A stretch of DNA of 64,000 bases, taken from assembly GCA_964370165.1 (NCBI GenBank), contig CAYJIG010000003.1, positions 8,818-72,817 of the forward strand, given 5' to 3'. The notes below the pieces were generated by a model. That model made no database searches. It was not told the origin of the DNA and saw nothing but the letters and a program-made list of their open reading frames with translations. Positions 17,008 through 24,893 of this stretch are shown piece by piece; position 1 is the first letter of the stretch; each line of letters starts with the position of its first letter. This DNA comes from JAAYCI01 sp964370165. GTDB taxonomy: Bacteria; Bacillota; Clostridia; Oscillospirales; Ruminococcaceae. The position numbers and the translations under genes are program-made.

Positions 17008-18285
17008 ATGTTTTTAGCTGCTAATATTTTACTTCCAAAAAAAGGTGTGGATTTAGAAAAATGGGCCGTGATTGCCTGCGATCAATTCACCAGCGAGCCT
17101 TTGTATTGGCACGACGCAGAAAGTCTGGTTGGCGATGCACCCAGTACGTTGCACATGATTTTGCCCGAAGTGTATTTGGAAGAGGAAAACGTGCAAAGTC
17201 GTATTTCTGATATTCACTCAAGTATGCTTACATACCACGATACTATTTTAACCACTTCTTTTAATGGGTTTGTTTATATCGAGCGAGAAACATCTTCCGG
17301 TACTCGGCAGGGACTTGTTGGAATGGTGGATCTTGAAGAATACGCTTATGAAAAAGGCACGCATCCAAAAATAAGGCCGTCTGAAAACACCGTTGAGGAA
17401 CGTATCCCGCCACGTCTTGCTGTTCGTCGTGGTGCGAAACTGGAAAGCCCGCATATTTTACTATTGGTGGACGACGCTAAAAAAACGGTGATAGAGCCTT
17501 TGGCCGAGAAAAAAAATACACTTTTGCCATTATATGATGTGTCACTCATGCTTGGCGGTGGCAGTGCTCGCGCTTGGGCTGTGACTGATAAAAAAGACAT
17601 AGACGCCATATCAAATGCTTTATCTGCGCTTGAAGATGAAAATGAATTTTATCAAAAGTATCCGGCCGCAAAAGGCAAAACCACGCCTTTTTCTTTAGCA
17701 GTAGGGGATGGTAACCACAGCCTTGCAACCGCAAAAGCCCTATGGGAAGAAACAAAAAGCACGCTTTCACAAAAAGAGCTTGAAAATCATCCTGCAAGGT
17801 ATTGCCTTGTTGAGCTTGAAAATATCCAAAGTGATGCCATTAATGTGGAGCCTATCCACAGGGTGGTGTTTGGCGTGGGTCCTGATGCTGTAAAAAATGC
17901 TCTTTCAAAATATGCCAAAAACCACGGAATCACTGTATCAAATATTGAAGGTGGCCAGCATTTTTCATTAGTGTATGGCGAAAACATGACAGAAGACGTA
18001 TATTTGATCGACGCAAAAGAGCCTTTGGTGGTGGGAAGTGTGGATGCGTTTTTAGAACTATGCGCTGCGGAAAACCCCGAGATGTATGTTGATTACGTGC
18101 ATGGTGATGACAGTGTGAGCGCACTGGTGTCAGAACAAAAAGCTGTGGGACTACTTATGCCACCGTTTGCTAAAGATGACATATTCCGAGGTGTTGCTTT
18201 GGGCGGTGTGCTACCTAAAAAGACATTTTCTATGGGACACGCAAAAGACAAACGCTATTATATGGAATGTAGGTCCATTTTATAA
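17008..18285 (+). CDS. DUF1015 family protein
   Basis: 425 residues from the ATG at 17008, preferred because CGAGG (16996-17000) lies 7 bp before it; the ATG at 17002 is too close to that site. The opening LLPKKGVDLEKWAVIACDQFTSEPLYW and the later VGDGNHSLATAKALWE block are hallmarks of this family. It is a widespread conserved protein of unknown function in anaerobes, sometimes near amino-acid or cofactor genes. GDGNHSLA includes an Asp and His that could be catalytic or metal-binding. It closes the rpe/Rnf-like operon and is followed directly by a strong terminator. Confidence 0.85.
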   Translation: MFLAANILLPKKGVDLEKWAVIACDQFTSEPLYWHDAESLVGDAPSTLHMILPEVYLEEENVQSRISDIHSSMLTYHDTILTTSFNGFVYIERETSSGTRQGLVGMVDLEEYAYEKGTHPKIRPSENTVEERIPPRLAVRRGAKLESPHILLLVDDAKKTVIEPLAEKKNTLLPLYDVSLMLGGGSARAWAVTDKKDIDAISNALSALEDENEFYQKYPAAKGKTTPFSLAVGDGNHSLATAKALWEETKSTLSQKELENHPARYCLVELENIQSDAINVEPIHRVVFGVGPDAVKNALSKYAKNHGITVSNIEGGQHFSLVYGENMTEDVYLIDAKEPLVVGSVDAFLELCAAENPEMYVDYVHGDDSVSALVSEQKAVGLLMPPFAKDDIFRGVALGGVLPKKTFSMGHAKDKRYYMECRSIL

Positions 18286-18300
18286 TCTTAACAACTTTAA

Positions 18301-18336
18301 AAGGCAAAAACGACTAAAGTCGTTTTTGCCTTTTTT
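18301..18336 (+). terminator. Terminator after the DUF1015 gene
   Basis: A perfect 13-bp stem (GGCAAAAACGACT and its complement) closing on AA, followed by six or seven T. It also separates the operon from the tandem repeat that begins 10 bp later. Confidence 0.9.
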
Positions 18337-18426
18337 GATGCTAATGCAGATGACGCCGAAAGAGGTGCTTTATCTGTAGCCTGAACGTCAGGCAAAGAGA
18401 AAGTATCTATTTCAAGGAAACAAAAA

Positions 18427-18507
18427 ATGACCAGAGGGCGCATACTGTTTGTATGTAACCTCGCAGGCATTTTGCAGATGACGCCGAAAGAGGTGCTTTA
18501 TCTGTAG
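18427..18507 (+). CDS. Repeat-encoded micro-ORF, copy 1 (26 aa)
   Basis: ATG at 18427 with an AAGGAA ribosome-site-like sequence shortly before it. The product starts MTRGRILFVCNLAG and ends TPKEVLYL, crossing from repeat unit 1 into unit 2. It is hydrophobic in the middle. Identity to copy 2 is complete. Whether it is translated is unknown; it may be a by-product of a structural repeat. Confidence 0.25.
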   Translation: MTRGRILFVCNLAGILQMTPKEVLYL

Positions 18508-18554
18508 CCTGAGCGTCAGGCAAAGAGAAAGTGCCTATTTCAAGGAAACAAAAA

Positions 18555-18635
18555 ATGACCAGAGGGCGCATACTGTTTGTATGTAACCTCGCAGGCATTT
18601 TGCAGATGACGCCGAAAGAGGTGCTTTATCTGTAG
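18555..18635 (+). CDS. Repeat-encoded micro-ORF, copy 2 (26 aa)
   Basis: The same 26 codons as copy 1, starting at the ATG 18555 after AAGGAA and ending in the partial third unit, which stops six bases after the stop codon. The truncation point keeping this frame intact is suggestive but not proof of coding. Confidence 0.25.
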   Translation: MTRGRILFVCNLAGILQMTPKEVLYL

Positions 18636-18641
18636 CCTGAG

Positions 18642-19460
18642 CTATACTTTTAAGTCTCTCTTTTTATATGCAATACATCCTATCACCAGCACGGCTACGT
18701 ATATGGCTACATACACAGCTAGCGTACCGATAAATTTATCGTCCATCTCTATGGCGTTTTCCACGCTGAATGATATAAAAGGTGAGAAATACAGCAAAAA
18801 CTCTGCGTCTTCACCTAGTAGTTCGCCTAAATATCCCAGCATATAGCTTACGATTATCACAGAACTGGCCACTGCGCCTGAGCCTGTTTTACTGCTGATT
18901 GATGCCAAGAACAAGGCTACTGCACCAAAAAACAAGGCGGTGAAACTGGTTGTTTTGGCCGAGGCTATTATGTCCATTATTTCGAATGTGTCGCCACCGT
19001 TTATCATGCCGCAAACAATGGTTGAGCATACTGCACATGTAAGAACTATTCCCGCCGCTATGGTTGCGGTGAAATATTTTGAGATGTAAATTTCTTGCCT
19101 GCTTACAGCCAGTGCACTTAAAAACTCTATGGATTTTGTCTTTTCTTCTTTTGTTATCAGTCCGGCGGCGAATGTGGCCGAAAATATGGATATCGCCACT
19201 AACACAAGGGCAAATATCATGCCGTAATATGTGGTGAAGTTTGACAAATCACTCATTTGCTCCATACCCACAAACTGAAGAAGTTCTTGTGGCATGTTGT
19301 CCAGCTTTAGCTGGCCCATATCTTTCACCGAAGGAAACAAAATCATGTATAGTGTCATGATGCTTGTGATGGCGATGCTCCAGCCTATGATGGCTTTCCG
19401 AGAAGTAAATAAATTGAACCTACACAGTTTCAATATATTTTTAAAGTCAATGTTTTTCAT
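18642..19460 (-). CDS. ABC-2 type transporter permease
   Basis: 272 residues, six hydrophobic segments. The first (about 22-42) is followed by a ~35-residue external loop, as in the ABC-2/NatB-like exporters. EEKTKSIEFLSALAVSRQEIYISKYFTATI near 104-133 is the typical cytoplasmic loop that contacts the ATPase. It partners with the ATP-binding gene upstream, whose last 4 bp it overlaps. The substrate is unknown; lantibiotics, antibiotics or lipids are typical of this class. No regulator gene is adjacent. Confidence 0.88.
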   Translation of the reverse strand: MKNIDFKNILKLCRFNLFTSRKAIIGWSIAITSIMTLYMILFPSVKDMGQLKLDNMPQELLQFVGMEQMSDLSNFTTYYGMIFALVLVAISIFSATFAAGLITKEEKTKSIEFLSALAVSRQEIYISKYFTATIAAGIVLTCAVCSTIVCGMINGGDTFEIMDIIASAKTTSFTALFFGAVALFLASISSKTGSGAVASSVIIVSYMLGYLGELLGEDAEFLLYFSPFISFSVENAIEMDDKFIGTLAVYVAIYVAVLVIGCIAYKKRDLKV

Positions 19461-20290
19461 GACTGTTTATCCTCCTCGTAGTATTCTATAAACTCGTCTT
19501 CTACTGTTTTTGTTTTGATTTCAAGCCATTCCAAATCCAAGGTATGTAGCTGTGCTACCAAATCGTTTATGTCGCTATCGATCTCAAACATTTCACTTTT
19601 GCCATCTTTGGTTTTATATGAAACTGTTTGCTTGTGTTTTATTTTAACTTCGCTCATGTCGAAATAATCTACTAAAACACCATCTTTAATAATGGCTACT
19701 TTATCACAATATTTTTCCACCTCGCTTAGGTTGTGGCTTGATAGGAATATTGTTTTACCTTTTTCTTTCTCTTTTAAAAGTAGCTCGAAAAACTTGTTTT
19801 GCATCAGTGGGTCTAAGCCGCTTGTGGGCTCGTCCAGTATCATCAGCTCTGACTTTTTCAACAGACCCTGCACCAGCGATACTTTTTTCCTGTTGCCAAG
19901 GCTTAGCTCGGATATTACTTTTGATGTGTCCAGCTCGAAATACTCTGCCAGCTGGCTCATTTCTTCTTTTGATGTATCGGTGAACTGCATGGCAAACTCA
20001 AGCAGCTTACCCACCGTGACATTCTCATAAAAGCTGGACTCACCCGGAATATAGCTTACTTTCTTTTTAATCTCTTTTGTGTGCTTGACACTGTCCAGCC
20101 CACACACGGTGATACTGCCTTCAGTGGGATGAATTATGTCCATGATGCTACGGATAGTAGTGCTTTTTCCGGCACCATTTTTCCCCACAAAGCCTACAAC
20201 TTCGCCTTTGGGGACGCTAAGGTTTAGGTTTTTCACTGCTGTAAAGTTACCATATTTTTTAGTGAAATTCTTTATTTCAATAATCGACAT
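19457..20290 (-). CDS. ABC transporter ATP-binding protein (exporter type)
   Basis: 277 residues from the ATG at 20290, chosen because GGAGGA ends 5 bp upstream and overlaps the alternative ATG at 20296. Walker A is GKNGAGKST (about 36-44), the signature is LSLGNRKKVSLVQGLL, and Walker B is LMILDEPTSGLDP near 151-163, with the switch His in FLSSHNLSEVEKYCD. A C-terminal ~60-residue extension after VDYFDMSEV is like that of CcmA/NatA proteins. It powers the permease encoded downstream. It diverges from the pst operon across a 289-bp gap. Confidence 0.93.
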   Translation of the reverse strand: MSIIEIKNFTKKYGNFTAVKNLNLSVPKGEVVGFVGKNGAGKSTTIRSIMDIIHPTEGSITVCGLDSVKHTKEIKKKVSYIPGESSFYENVTVGKLLEFAMQFTDTSKEEMSQLAEYFELDTSKVISELSLGNRKKVSLVQGLLKKSELMILDEPTSGLDPLMQNKFFELLLKEKEKGKTIFLSSHNLSEVEKYCDKVAIIKDGVLVDYFDMSEVKIKHKQTVSYKTKDGKSEMFEIDSDINDLVAQLHTLDLEWLEIKTKTVEDEFIEYYEEDKQS

Positions 20291-20479
20291 GTACATCCTC
20301 CTAGAACTCTGAATTTAAACCTTGTATCATTTTATTATCATACCAACTATCGCCTAAAAACACAATGATATTTATTGTATTGATATATTTTACTATAGGC
20401 TTGACATTTTACAAGCCTATAAAGTATTTACTACATATTGTCGCCTATTTTTGAATCAAAATTCTTATTTTACGCAGAT

Positions 20480-20523
20480 TTAACATTTACATGCTTTTTG
20501 ATTTAACATAGAAAATTTATACT
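20480..20523 (+). promoter_or_regulatory. Candidate Pho-box promoter of pstS
   Basis: TTAACA (20480-20485), TTTACA (20486-20491) and TTAACA (20503-20508) resemble PhoP/PhoB half-sites (TTAACA-like direct repeats), with 23 bp, about two helical turns, between the two perfect ones. They overlap the place where a -35 box should be for the -10 TATACT at 20518-20523. A weak -35 with activator half-sites on top is the expected design for phosphate-starvation activation. A further TTGACA-TTTACA pair lies at 20401-20412. Inferred from pattern only. Confidence 0.5.
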
Positions 20524-20579
20524 CCCTAGTAGCACGAAAAAAATAAAAACAATGCGATATGTGAAGGAGACATACGACA

Positions 20580-21482
20580 ATGAAAAAGAACTTAAGTATT
20601 ATTTTGGCTCTACTTTTGATGATGAGCTTTGTTTTGGCCGGTTGCGGCGCTACTGAGGAAGCAACATCTACAGCAGGCTCCACAGCAGGCTCTACAGCAC
20701 CTGCAGAAGGCGAAGCCGCACCAATCACCGTAATCACTCGTGAAGACGGTTCCGGCACCAGAGGCGCTTTTGTTGAAATCACCGGCGTAATGGAAGACGA
20801 CATCGACAACACCACCGTAAACGCCATCGTACACGACGGCACAGGCAAAGTACTGACAGCTGTTGCAAACGATCCCGGCGCTATCGGTTATGTATCTTTA
20901 GGCTCTTTGAACGACACTGTTAAAGCTTTGAGCGTGGACGGCGTGGAAGCCACAAACGACAATGTTAAAGACGGCTCTTATGCAGTTGCAAGACCTTTCA
21001 ACATCGCTACCCTTAAAGGCGCTGAACTGTCTGATGCTACACAAGACTTCATCAACTTTATCATGAGCGCTGAAGGTCAAGCTATTGCCGACGAAGAAGG
21101 ATTTATCTCTGTAGTAGAAGGCGAAGCTTTCACATCTACCAATCCCGAAGGCGAAATCATGGTTGGCGGTTCCACATCTGTGTATCCTCTGATGGAGAAA
21201 CTCAAAGAAGCTTACAACGCTATCAACCCAAATGTTACCATTAACATTGAAGGTATCGGTTCCACAGGCGGCATGACAGGCGCTCAAGAAGGCACATTCG
21301 ATATCGGCATGGCCAGCAGAGAGCTGAAAGCTGAAGAGCAAGAAGTTCTTGATGGTACTGTGATTGCTCAAGATGGTATCGCACTGATAGTAAATCTTGA
21401 AAACTCTTTGGAAAACATCACTCTTGCTCAAATCAAAGATGTGTACACCGAAGCTACCACAGACTTTAACGCACTTGGCTAA
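20580..21482 (+). CDS. pstS: Phosphate-binding lipoprotein, circularly permuted PstS
   Basis: 300 residues with a lipoprotein signal (LAGC, Cys22) and a Ser/Thr/Ala-rich linker to ~47. The two halves of PstS are present in swapped order. Residues 48-178 are the normal C-terminal half (REDGSGTRGAF at 54-64, GYVSLGSLNDTVKALSVDGV at 103-122, ARPF at 137-140, FINFIMSAEGQ). Residues 191-300 are the normal N-terminal half (GGSTSVYPLMEKLKEAY at 196-212, GIGSTGG, DIGMASRELK, AQDGIALIVN, ending at DVYTEATTDFNALG, where an ordinary PstS would continue into the REDGSGTRG part). All phosphate-binding segments remain. It captures phosphate outside the cell for PstCAB. First gene of the operon. Confidence 0.9.
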   Translation: MKKNLSIILALLLMMSFVLAGCGATEEATSTAGSTAGSTAPAEGEAAPITVITREDGSGTRGAFVEITGVMEDDIDNTTVNAIVHDGTGKVLTAVANDPGAIGYVSLGSLNDTVKALSVDGVEATNDNVKDGSYAVARPFNIATLKGAELSDATQDFINFIMSAEGQAIADEEGFISVVEGEAFTSTNPEGEIMVGGSTSVYPLMEKLKEAYNAINPNVTINIEGIGSTGGMTGAQEGTFDIGMASRELKAEEQEVLDGTVIAQDGIALIVNLENSLENITLAQIKDVYTEATTDFNALG

Positions 21483-21511
21483 TTACACACATCACAAGTA
21501 AATGATACAAG

Positions 21512-21556
21512 CACATTGTAAAAAGCACATAAGTGTTTTTTACAATGTGATTTTTT
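21512..21556 (+). terminator. Hairpin between pstS and pstC (partial terminator / mRNA stabiliser)
   Basis: CACATTGTAAAAAGCAC pairs with GTGTTTTTTACAATGTG, with a 4-base loop and six T after the stem. Lying within the operon, it probably lets most transcripts end after pstS, giving an excess of binding protein over the permease, as is common in ABC operons. Confidence 0.75.
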
Positions 21557-21640
21557 GCCGAAGAAGTATGGTTTTTATATCATGATGCCTAGTATGTAAA
21601 AATAATAGGTTTTGTGACAAAACTTTAGATAAGGTGAGCT

Positions 21641-22486
21641 ATGAAAGAGAAATTTTTTGGATTTTTGTTTTTACTTGCGGCAACTGTTTCCGTGTTATCG
21701 GTTTTAGTTATCTGCATATTCCTGTTGGCCAGTGGTGTACCTGCCATGGCCGAAATCGGACTTTTTGACTTTTTGTTTGGCACAAAATGGGCTCCTTCCA
21801 ATGGTCTTTACGGGATATTCCCCATGATTGTAGGTAGTATCTATATCACGGCAGGTGCTGTTATCATCGGTGTGCCTATAGGGGTGTTGACCGCTGTTTT
21901 TGTTACAAAATACTGTGGTCCCAAGCTATATAAATATTTAAAGCCCGCCATAAACCTGATGGCAGGCATACCCTCTATCATCTACGGTTTTTTTGGCATG
22001 ACGGTAATGGTGCCATTTATTCGCAACAATATCGGCGGTACCGGCAACAGCATTTTCACGGCCAGCTTGCTTTTGGCGATTATGATTTTGCCGACTATCA
22101 TCAACTTGAGCGAATCGGCCATCCGTGCTGTGCCTGCCGCTTACTATGAAGGCGCACGTGCGTTGGGCGCTATGCATGAACAAGGCATATTCCGTGTGGT
22201 GCTTCCTGCGGCGAAATCCGGCATATTTGCCTCGGTTGTTTTGGGCATAGGCCGTGCTATCGGCGAGACCATGGCCGTTATAATGATTGCCGGCAACCAG
22301 CCTAGACTTACCGCCAATATCTTGGAAGGTATTCGCACATTGACAGCTAATGTTGTTATGGAAATGAAATACGCCCAAGGCTTGCATGAAGATGCTCTTG
22401 TGGCCACCGGCGTTGTTTTGTTTGTATTTATCCTTATTATCAATATCAGCTTTTCACTAATCAAAAGAAAGGCGATGAACACCTAA
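21641..22486 (+). CDS. pstC: Phosphate ABC transporter permease PstC
   Basis: 281 residues with six membrane segments. The permease signature near 180-215 (EGARALGAMHEQGIFRVVLPAAKSGIFAS) contains the EAA loop that docks onto PstB. The N-terminal region lacks the long PstC-specific insertion of E. coli but contains PMIVGSIYITAGAVIIGVPIGVLTAVF. PstC and PstA form the membrane channel. The gene ends on the ATG of pstA with 1-bp overlap, so the two are translated together. Confidence 0.93.
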   Translation: MKEKFFGFLFLLAATVSVLSVLVICIFLLASGVPAMAEIGLFDFLFGTKWAPSNGLYGIFPMIVGSIYITAGAVIIGVPIGVLTAVFVTKYCGPKLYKYLKPAINLMAGIPSIIYGFFGMTVMVPFIRNNIGGTGNSIFTASLLLAIMILPTIINLSESAIRAVPAAYYEGARALGAMHEQGIFRVVLPAAKSGIFASVVLGIGRAIGETMAVIMIAGNQPRLTANILEGIRTLTANVVMEMKYAQGLHEDALVATGVVLFVFILIINISFSLIKRKAMNT

Positions 22487-23406
22487 TGAAAACTATCAGT
22501 TTACCTAATAAAACTACAGGCACAAAAAAACCTATTATGCAAGTTCGCACCAGACGTTTTCATCCCATGAAGCTTGTGGTGTATCTCGCCGCTTTTGTAA
22601 CTATTGTCGCTATCTTTTCTATTATTGCGTACATTTTGGTTATGGGTGTTCCTCAAATTATTGTGGAAGTGGAAAAGCTTGTTAGCGGTGCTCCTTCTTT
22701 ATTTGATGTAACTTATAACTCTGATAATGTGTCCTTGGTGTTTGCTGTCTTTAATACCGTTTTGATGGTGGCAATTGCTTTAAGCATATCTTGTGTGTTT
22801 GGCATATTCACCGCTATTTACCTAGTAGAATATGCCAAAGACGGCAACAAGTTTGTGGAAATCATTCGACTTACCACCGAGACGTTGTCCGGAATTCCAT
22901 CCATTATTTACGGCTTGTTCGGCAGTATATTCTTTGTTACATTCTTAGGGCTTAGCTACAGCTTGCTAAGTGGTATTTTGACGATTTCTATCATGATATT
23001 ACCGCTTATCATTCGCTCTACAGAAGAAGCTTTGAAGGCCGTTCCAAGCAGTTATCGCGAGGCTAGCTTTTGCCTTGGTGCGGCGCGACTTCGTACTGTG
23101 TTTTTAGTGGTGCTGCCCAGTGCAGCAAACGGTATTATCTCAGGTATCATCTTGGCTATCGGACGCATTGTGGGCGAGACTGCCGCCTTGATTTACACTT
23201 CAGGAAGTACCACAAACATGGCTACTAATATCATGACCACCGGTGGACGTACTTTATCGGTGCACATGTATATGCTATCAAGTGAAGGACACTATATAGA
23301 CCAAACTTACGCCACAGCCGCTATTTTGCTTATCATTATTTTGGCTATTAACGGCACATCTACCTTGATCGCCAAAAAACTTATGCATGGCAATGAAGAT
23401 TCTTAG
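22486..23406 (+). CDS. pstA: Phosphate ABC transporter permease PstA
   Basis: 306 residues with six membrane segments and a ~35-residue cytoplasmic N-terminus. The EAA-type loop EASFCLGAARLRTVFLVVLPSAANGIISG lies near 195-223, and SGIPSIIYGLFG near 133-144 is the other conserved block, which PstC shares as GIPSIIYGFFG. The start overlaps the stop of pstC. It is 20 bp ahead of the ATPase start. Confidence 0.93.
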   Translation: MKTISLPNKTTGTKKPIMQVRTRRFHPMKLVVYLAAFVTIVAIFSIIAYILVMGVPQIIVEVEKLVSGAPSLFDVTYNSDNVSLVFAVFNTVLMVAIALSISCVFGIFTAIYLVEYAKDGNKFVEIIRLTTETLSGIPSIIYGLFGSIFFVTFLGLSYSLLSGILTISIMILPLIIRSTEEALKAVPSSYREASFCLGAARLRTVFLVVLPSAANGIISGIILAIGRIVGETAALIYTSGSTTNMATNIMTTGGRTLSVHMYMLSSEGHYIDQTYATAAILLIIILAINGTSTLIAKKLMHGNEDS

Positions 23407-23426
23407 TATGAAGGGAACTATTGTTT

Positions 23427-24173
23427 ATGAAATTTGAAATAGAGAACGCCAACTTATTTTACGGTGATTTTCAAGCACTTAAAAATATCAACTTGCAAAT
23501 TCCTGAAAAGGAAATCACCGCTTTTATCGGGCCTTCAGGGTGCGGTAAAACTACATTACTAAAAAGCCTGAATCGTATGAACGATTTGGTGTCGGGATGC
23601 ACAATCACCGGCCGTTTCATCATAGATGGTGAGGATATTTACGGCCAAATGGACCCAAATGCTTTGCGTAAAAAAACCGGCATGGTGTTTCAAAAGCCAA
23701 ATCCTTTTCCCATGAGCATCTACGACAATGTGGCTTACGGCCCACGTACCCATGGTGTTCGCTCTAAAGCTTTGCTGGATGAAATTGTGGAAAAAGCTTT
23801 GCGTGATGCCGCTATTTGGGACGAGGTGAAAGATCGCCTGAAAAAGAATGCGCTGGGTATGAGTGGTGGCCAGCAACAGCGTCTTTGCATCGCCAGAGCA
23901 CTTGCGGTAGAGCCTGAAGTATTGCTGATGGACGAGCCCACCAGTGCGCTTGATCCTATTTCTACCTCACGTATTGAAGAGCTTACATTAGAGCTGAAAA
24001 AAGATTATACTATAGTTATTGTTACTCATAACATGCAACAAGCCGCACGTATTTCCGATAACACTGCGTTTTTCCTTATGGGTGAAGTGGTTGAATATGG
24101 TAAAACCGAGGCCATTTTCTCTATGCCTACCGATAAACGCACAGAAGCATATATTACAGGGAGGTTCGGTTAA
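23427..24173 (+). CDS. pstB: Phosphate ABC transporter ATP-binding protein PstB
   Basis: 248 residues from the ATG at 23427 (AAGGGA at 23411-23416); a TTG six bases earlier is possible. Walker A GPSGCGKTT at about 35-43, signature MSGGQQQRLCIARALAVEP, Walker B LLMDEPTSALDP, and the family-specific opening NANLFYGDFQALKNINL. The end (TEAYITGRFG) is the standard PstB C-terminus. It energises phosphate uptake and, with PhoU, relays uptake status to PhoR. Confidence 0.96.
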   Translation: MKFEIENANLFYGDFQALKNINLQIPEKEITAFIGPSGCGKTTLLKSLNRMNDLVSGCTITGRFIIDGEDIYGQMDPNALRKKTGMVFQKPNPFPMSIYDNVAYGPRTHGVRSKALLDEIVEKALRDAAIWDEVKDRLKKNALGMSGGQQQRLCIARALAVEPEVLLMDEPTSALDPISTSRIEELTLELKKDYTIVIVTHNMQQAARISDNTAFFLMGEVVEYGKTEAIFSMPTDKRTEAYITGRFG

Positions 24174-24175
24174 TA

Positions 24176-24850
24176 ATGCCAAGAAGTAGATTTGATGCCC
24201 AGCTAAACCAGCTGAATGTGGAACTGATTAAACTAGGTGGCCTTTGTGAAGAAGCCATCCAATATGCCCTAAAGGCGTTGCTTGAAAACGATGATAACGC
24301 CGCAGACATTACCAGAGAACGTGAAAAAGCTATTGATAAAAAAGAGCGTGAAATAGAATCTTTATGCATGCGCCTTTTTATGCAGCAGCAACCTGTGGCC
24401 AGAGATTTGCGATATATTTCTTCGGCGCTTAAAATGATATCTGATATGGAGCGCATAGGTGATCAAGCGGCCGATATCGCCGATATTTCAAAATATGTTC
24501 ATTATGATTCCGCTACATGTGAAGTTCATTTGCGTGACATGGCCGATGCCACCGCTAAAATGGTGACCCAAAGTGTGGACTCTTACGTAAACTCCGACTT
24601 GGAGCTGGCTCGTCATGTTATCGCTTGCGATGACGTGGTTGATAATTTGTTTGATGAAATCAAAGCTGAGCTGATTTCTACCATCCAAAGCGGTAAAGAA
24701 AGTGGCGAGTTTTGTCTTGACTTATTGATGATCACAAAGTATCTTGAACGTATAGGAGATCACGCTACCAACATTGCCGAATGGGTGGAGTATTCCATCA
24801 CAGGTGTTCATAAAAATGAAGCCGTGTTGCAATCTCTTGGTGAAATATGA
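24176..24850 (+). CDS. phoU: Phosphate signalling protein PhoU
   Basis: 224 residues, all helical, made of two PhoU repeats. ERIGDQAADIADI near 93-105 and LERIGDHATNIAEWVEYSITG near 193-213 are the acidic metal-binding helices (E/DxxxD pairs) of each repeat. It lies 2 bp after pstB. PhoU binds PstB and the sensor kinase, keeping the phosphate regulon off when phosphate is plentiful. Confidence 0.95.
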   Translation: MPRSRFDAQLNQLNVELIKLGGLCEEAIQYALKALLENDDNAADITREREKAIDKKEREIESLCMRLFMQQQPVARDLRYISSALKMISDMERIGDQAADIADISKYVHYDSATCEVHLRDMADATAKMVTQSVDSYVNSDLELARHVIACDDVVDNLFDEIKAELISTIQSGKESGEFCLDLLMITKYLERIGDHATNIAEWVEYSITGVHKNEAVLQSLGEI

Positions 24851-24893
24851 GATAATATTTATCATGTGGTGACAGTAGCCAAGGAGGTCTTTA

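Larger units (their letters stand above)
18346..18641. repeat. 128-bp tandem repeat, 2.3 copies
   Basis: Copies start at 18346, 18474 and 18602 with the same opening (GCAGATGACGCCGAAAGAGG); the third stops after about 40 bp. The two full units differ at only three positions, all outside the 26-codon frame each contains. Each unit carries two small palindromes, GCCTGA..TCAGGC and CATAC..GTATG. It fills most of the 356-bp gap between the DUF1015 gene and the ABC permease. Nothing suggests a mobile element: no transposase or flanking duplication is visible. Confidence 0.95.

Noticed and set aside
18407..18598. 63-codon frame on the minus strand across the 128-bp repeat
   Set aside because: It arises only from reading the repeat backwards, shows internal duplication of its own sequence because of the repeat, and has no ribosome site.
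20291..20579. Riboswitch in the pstS upstream region
   Set aside because: No conserved stem pattern of known riboswitches is visible; half-site repeats explain the region better.
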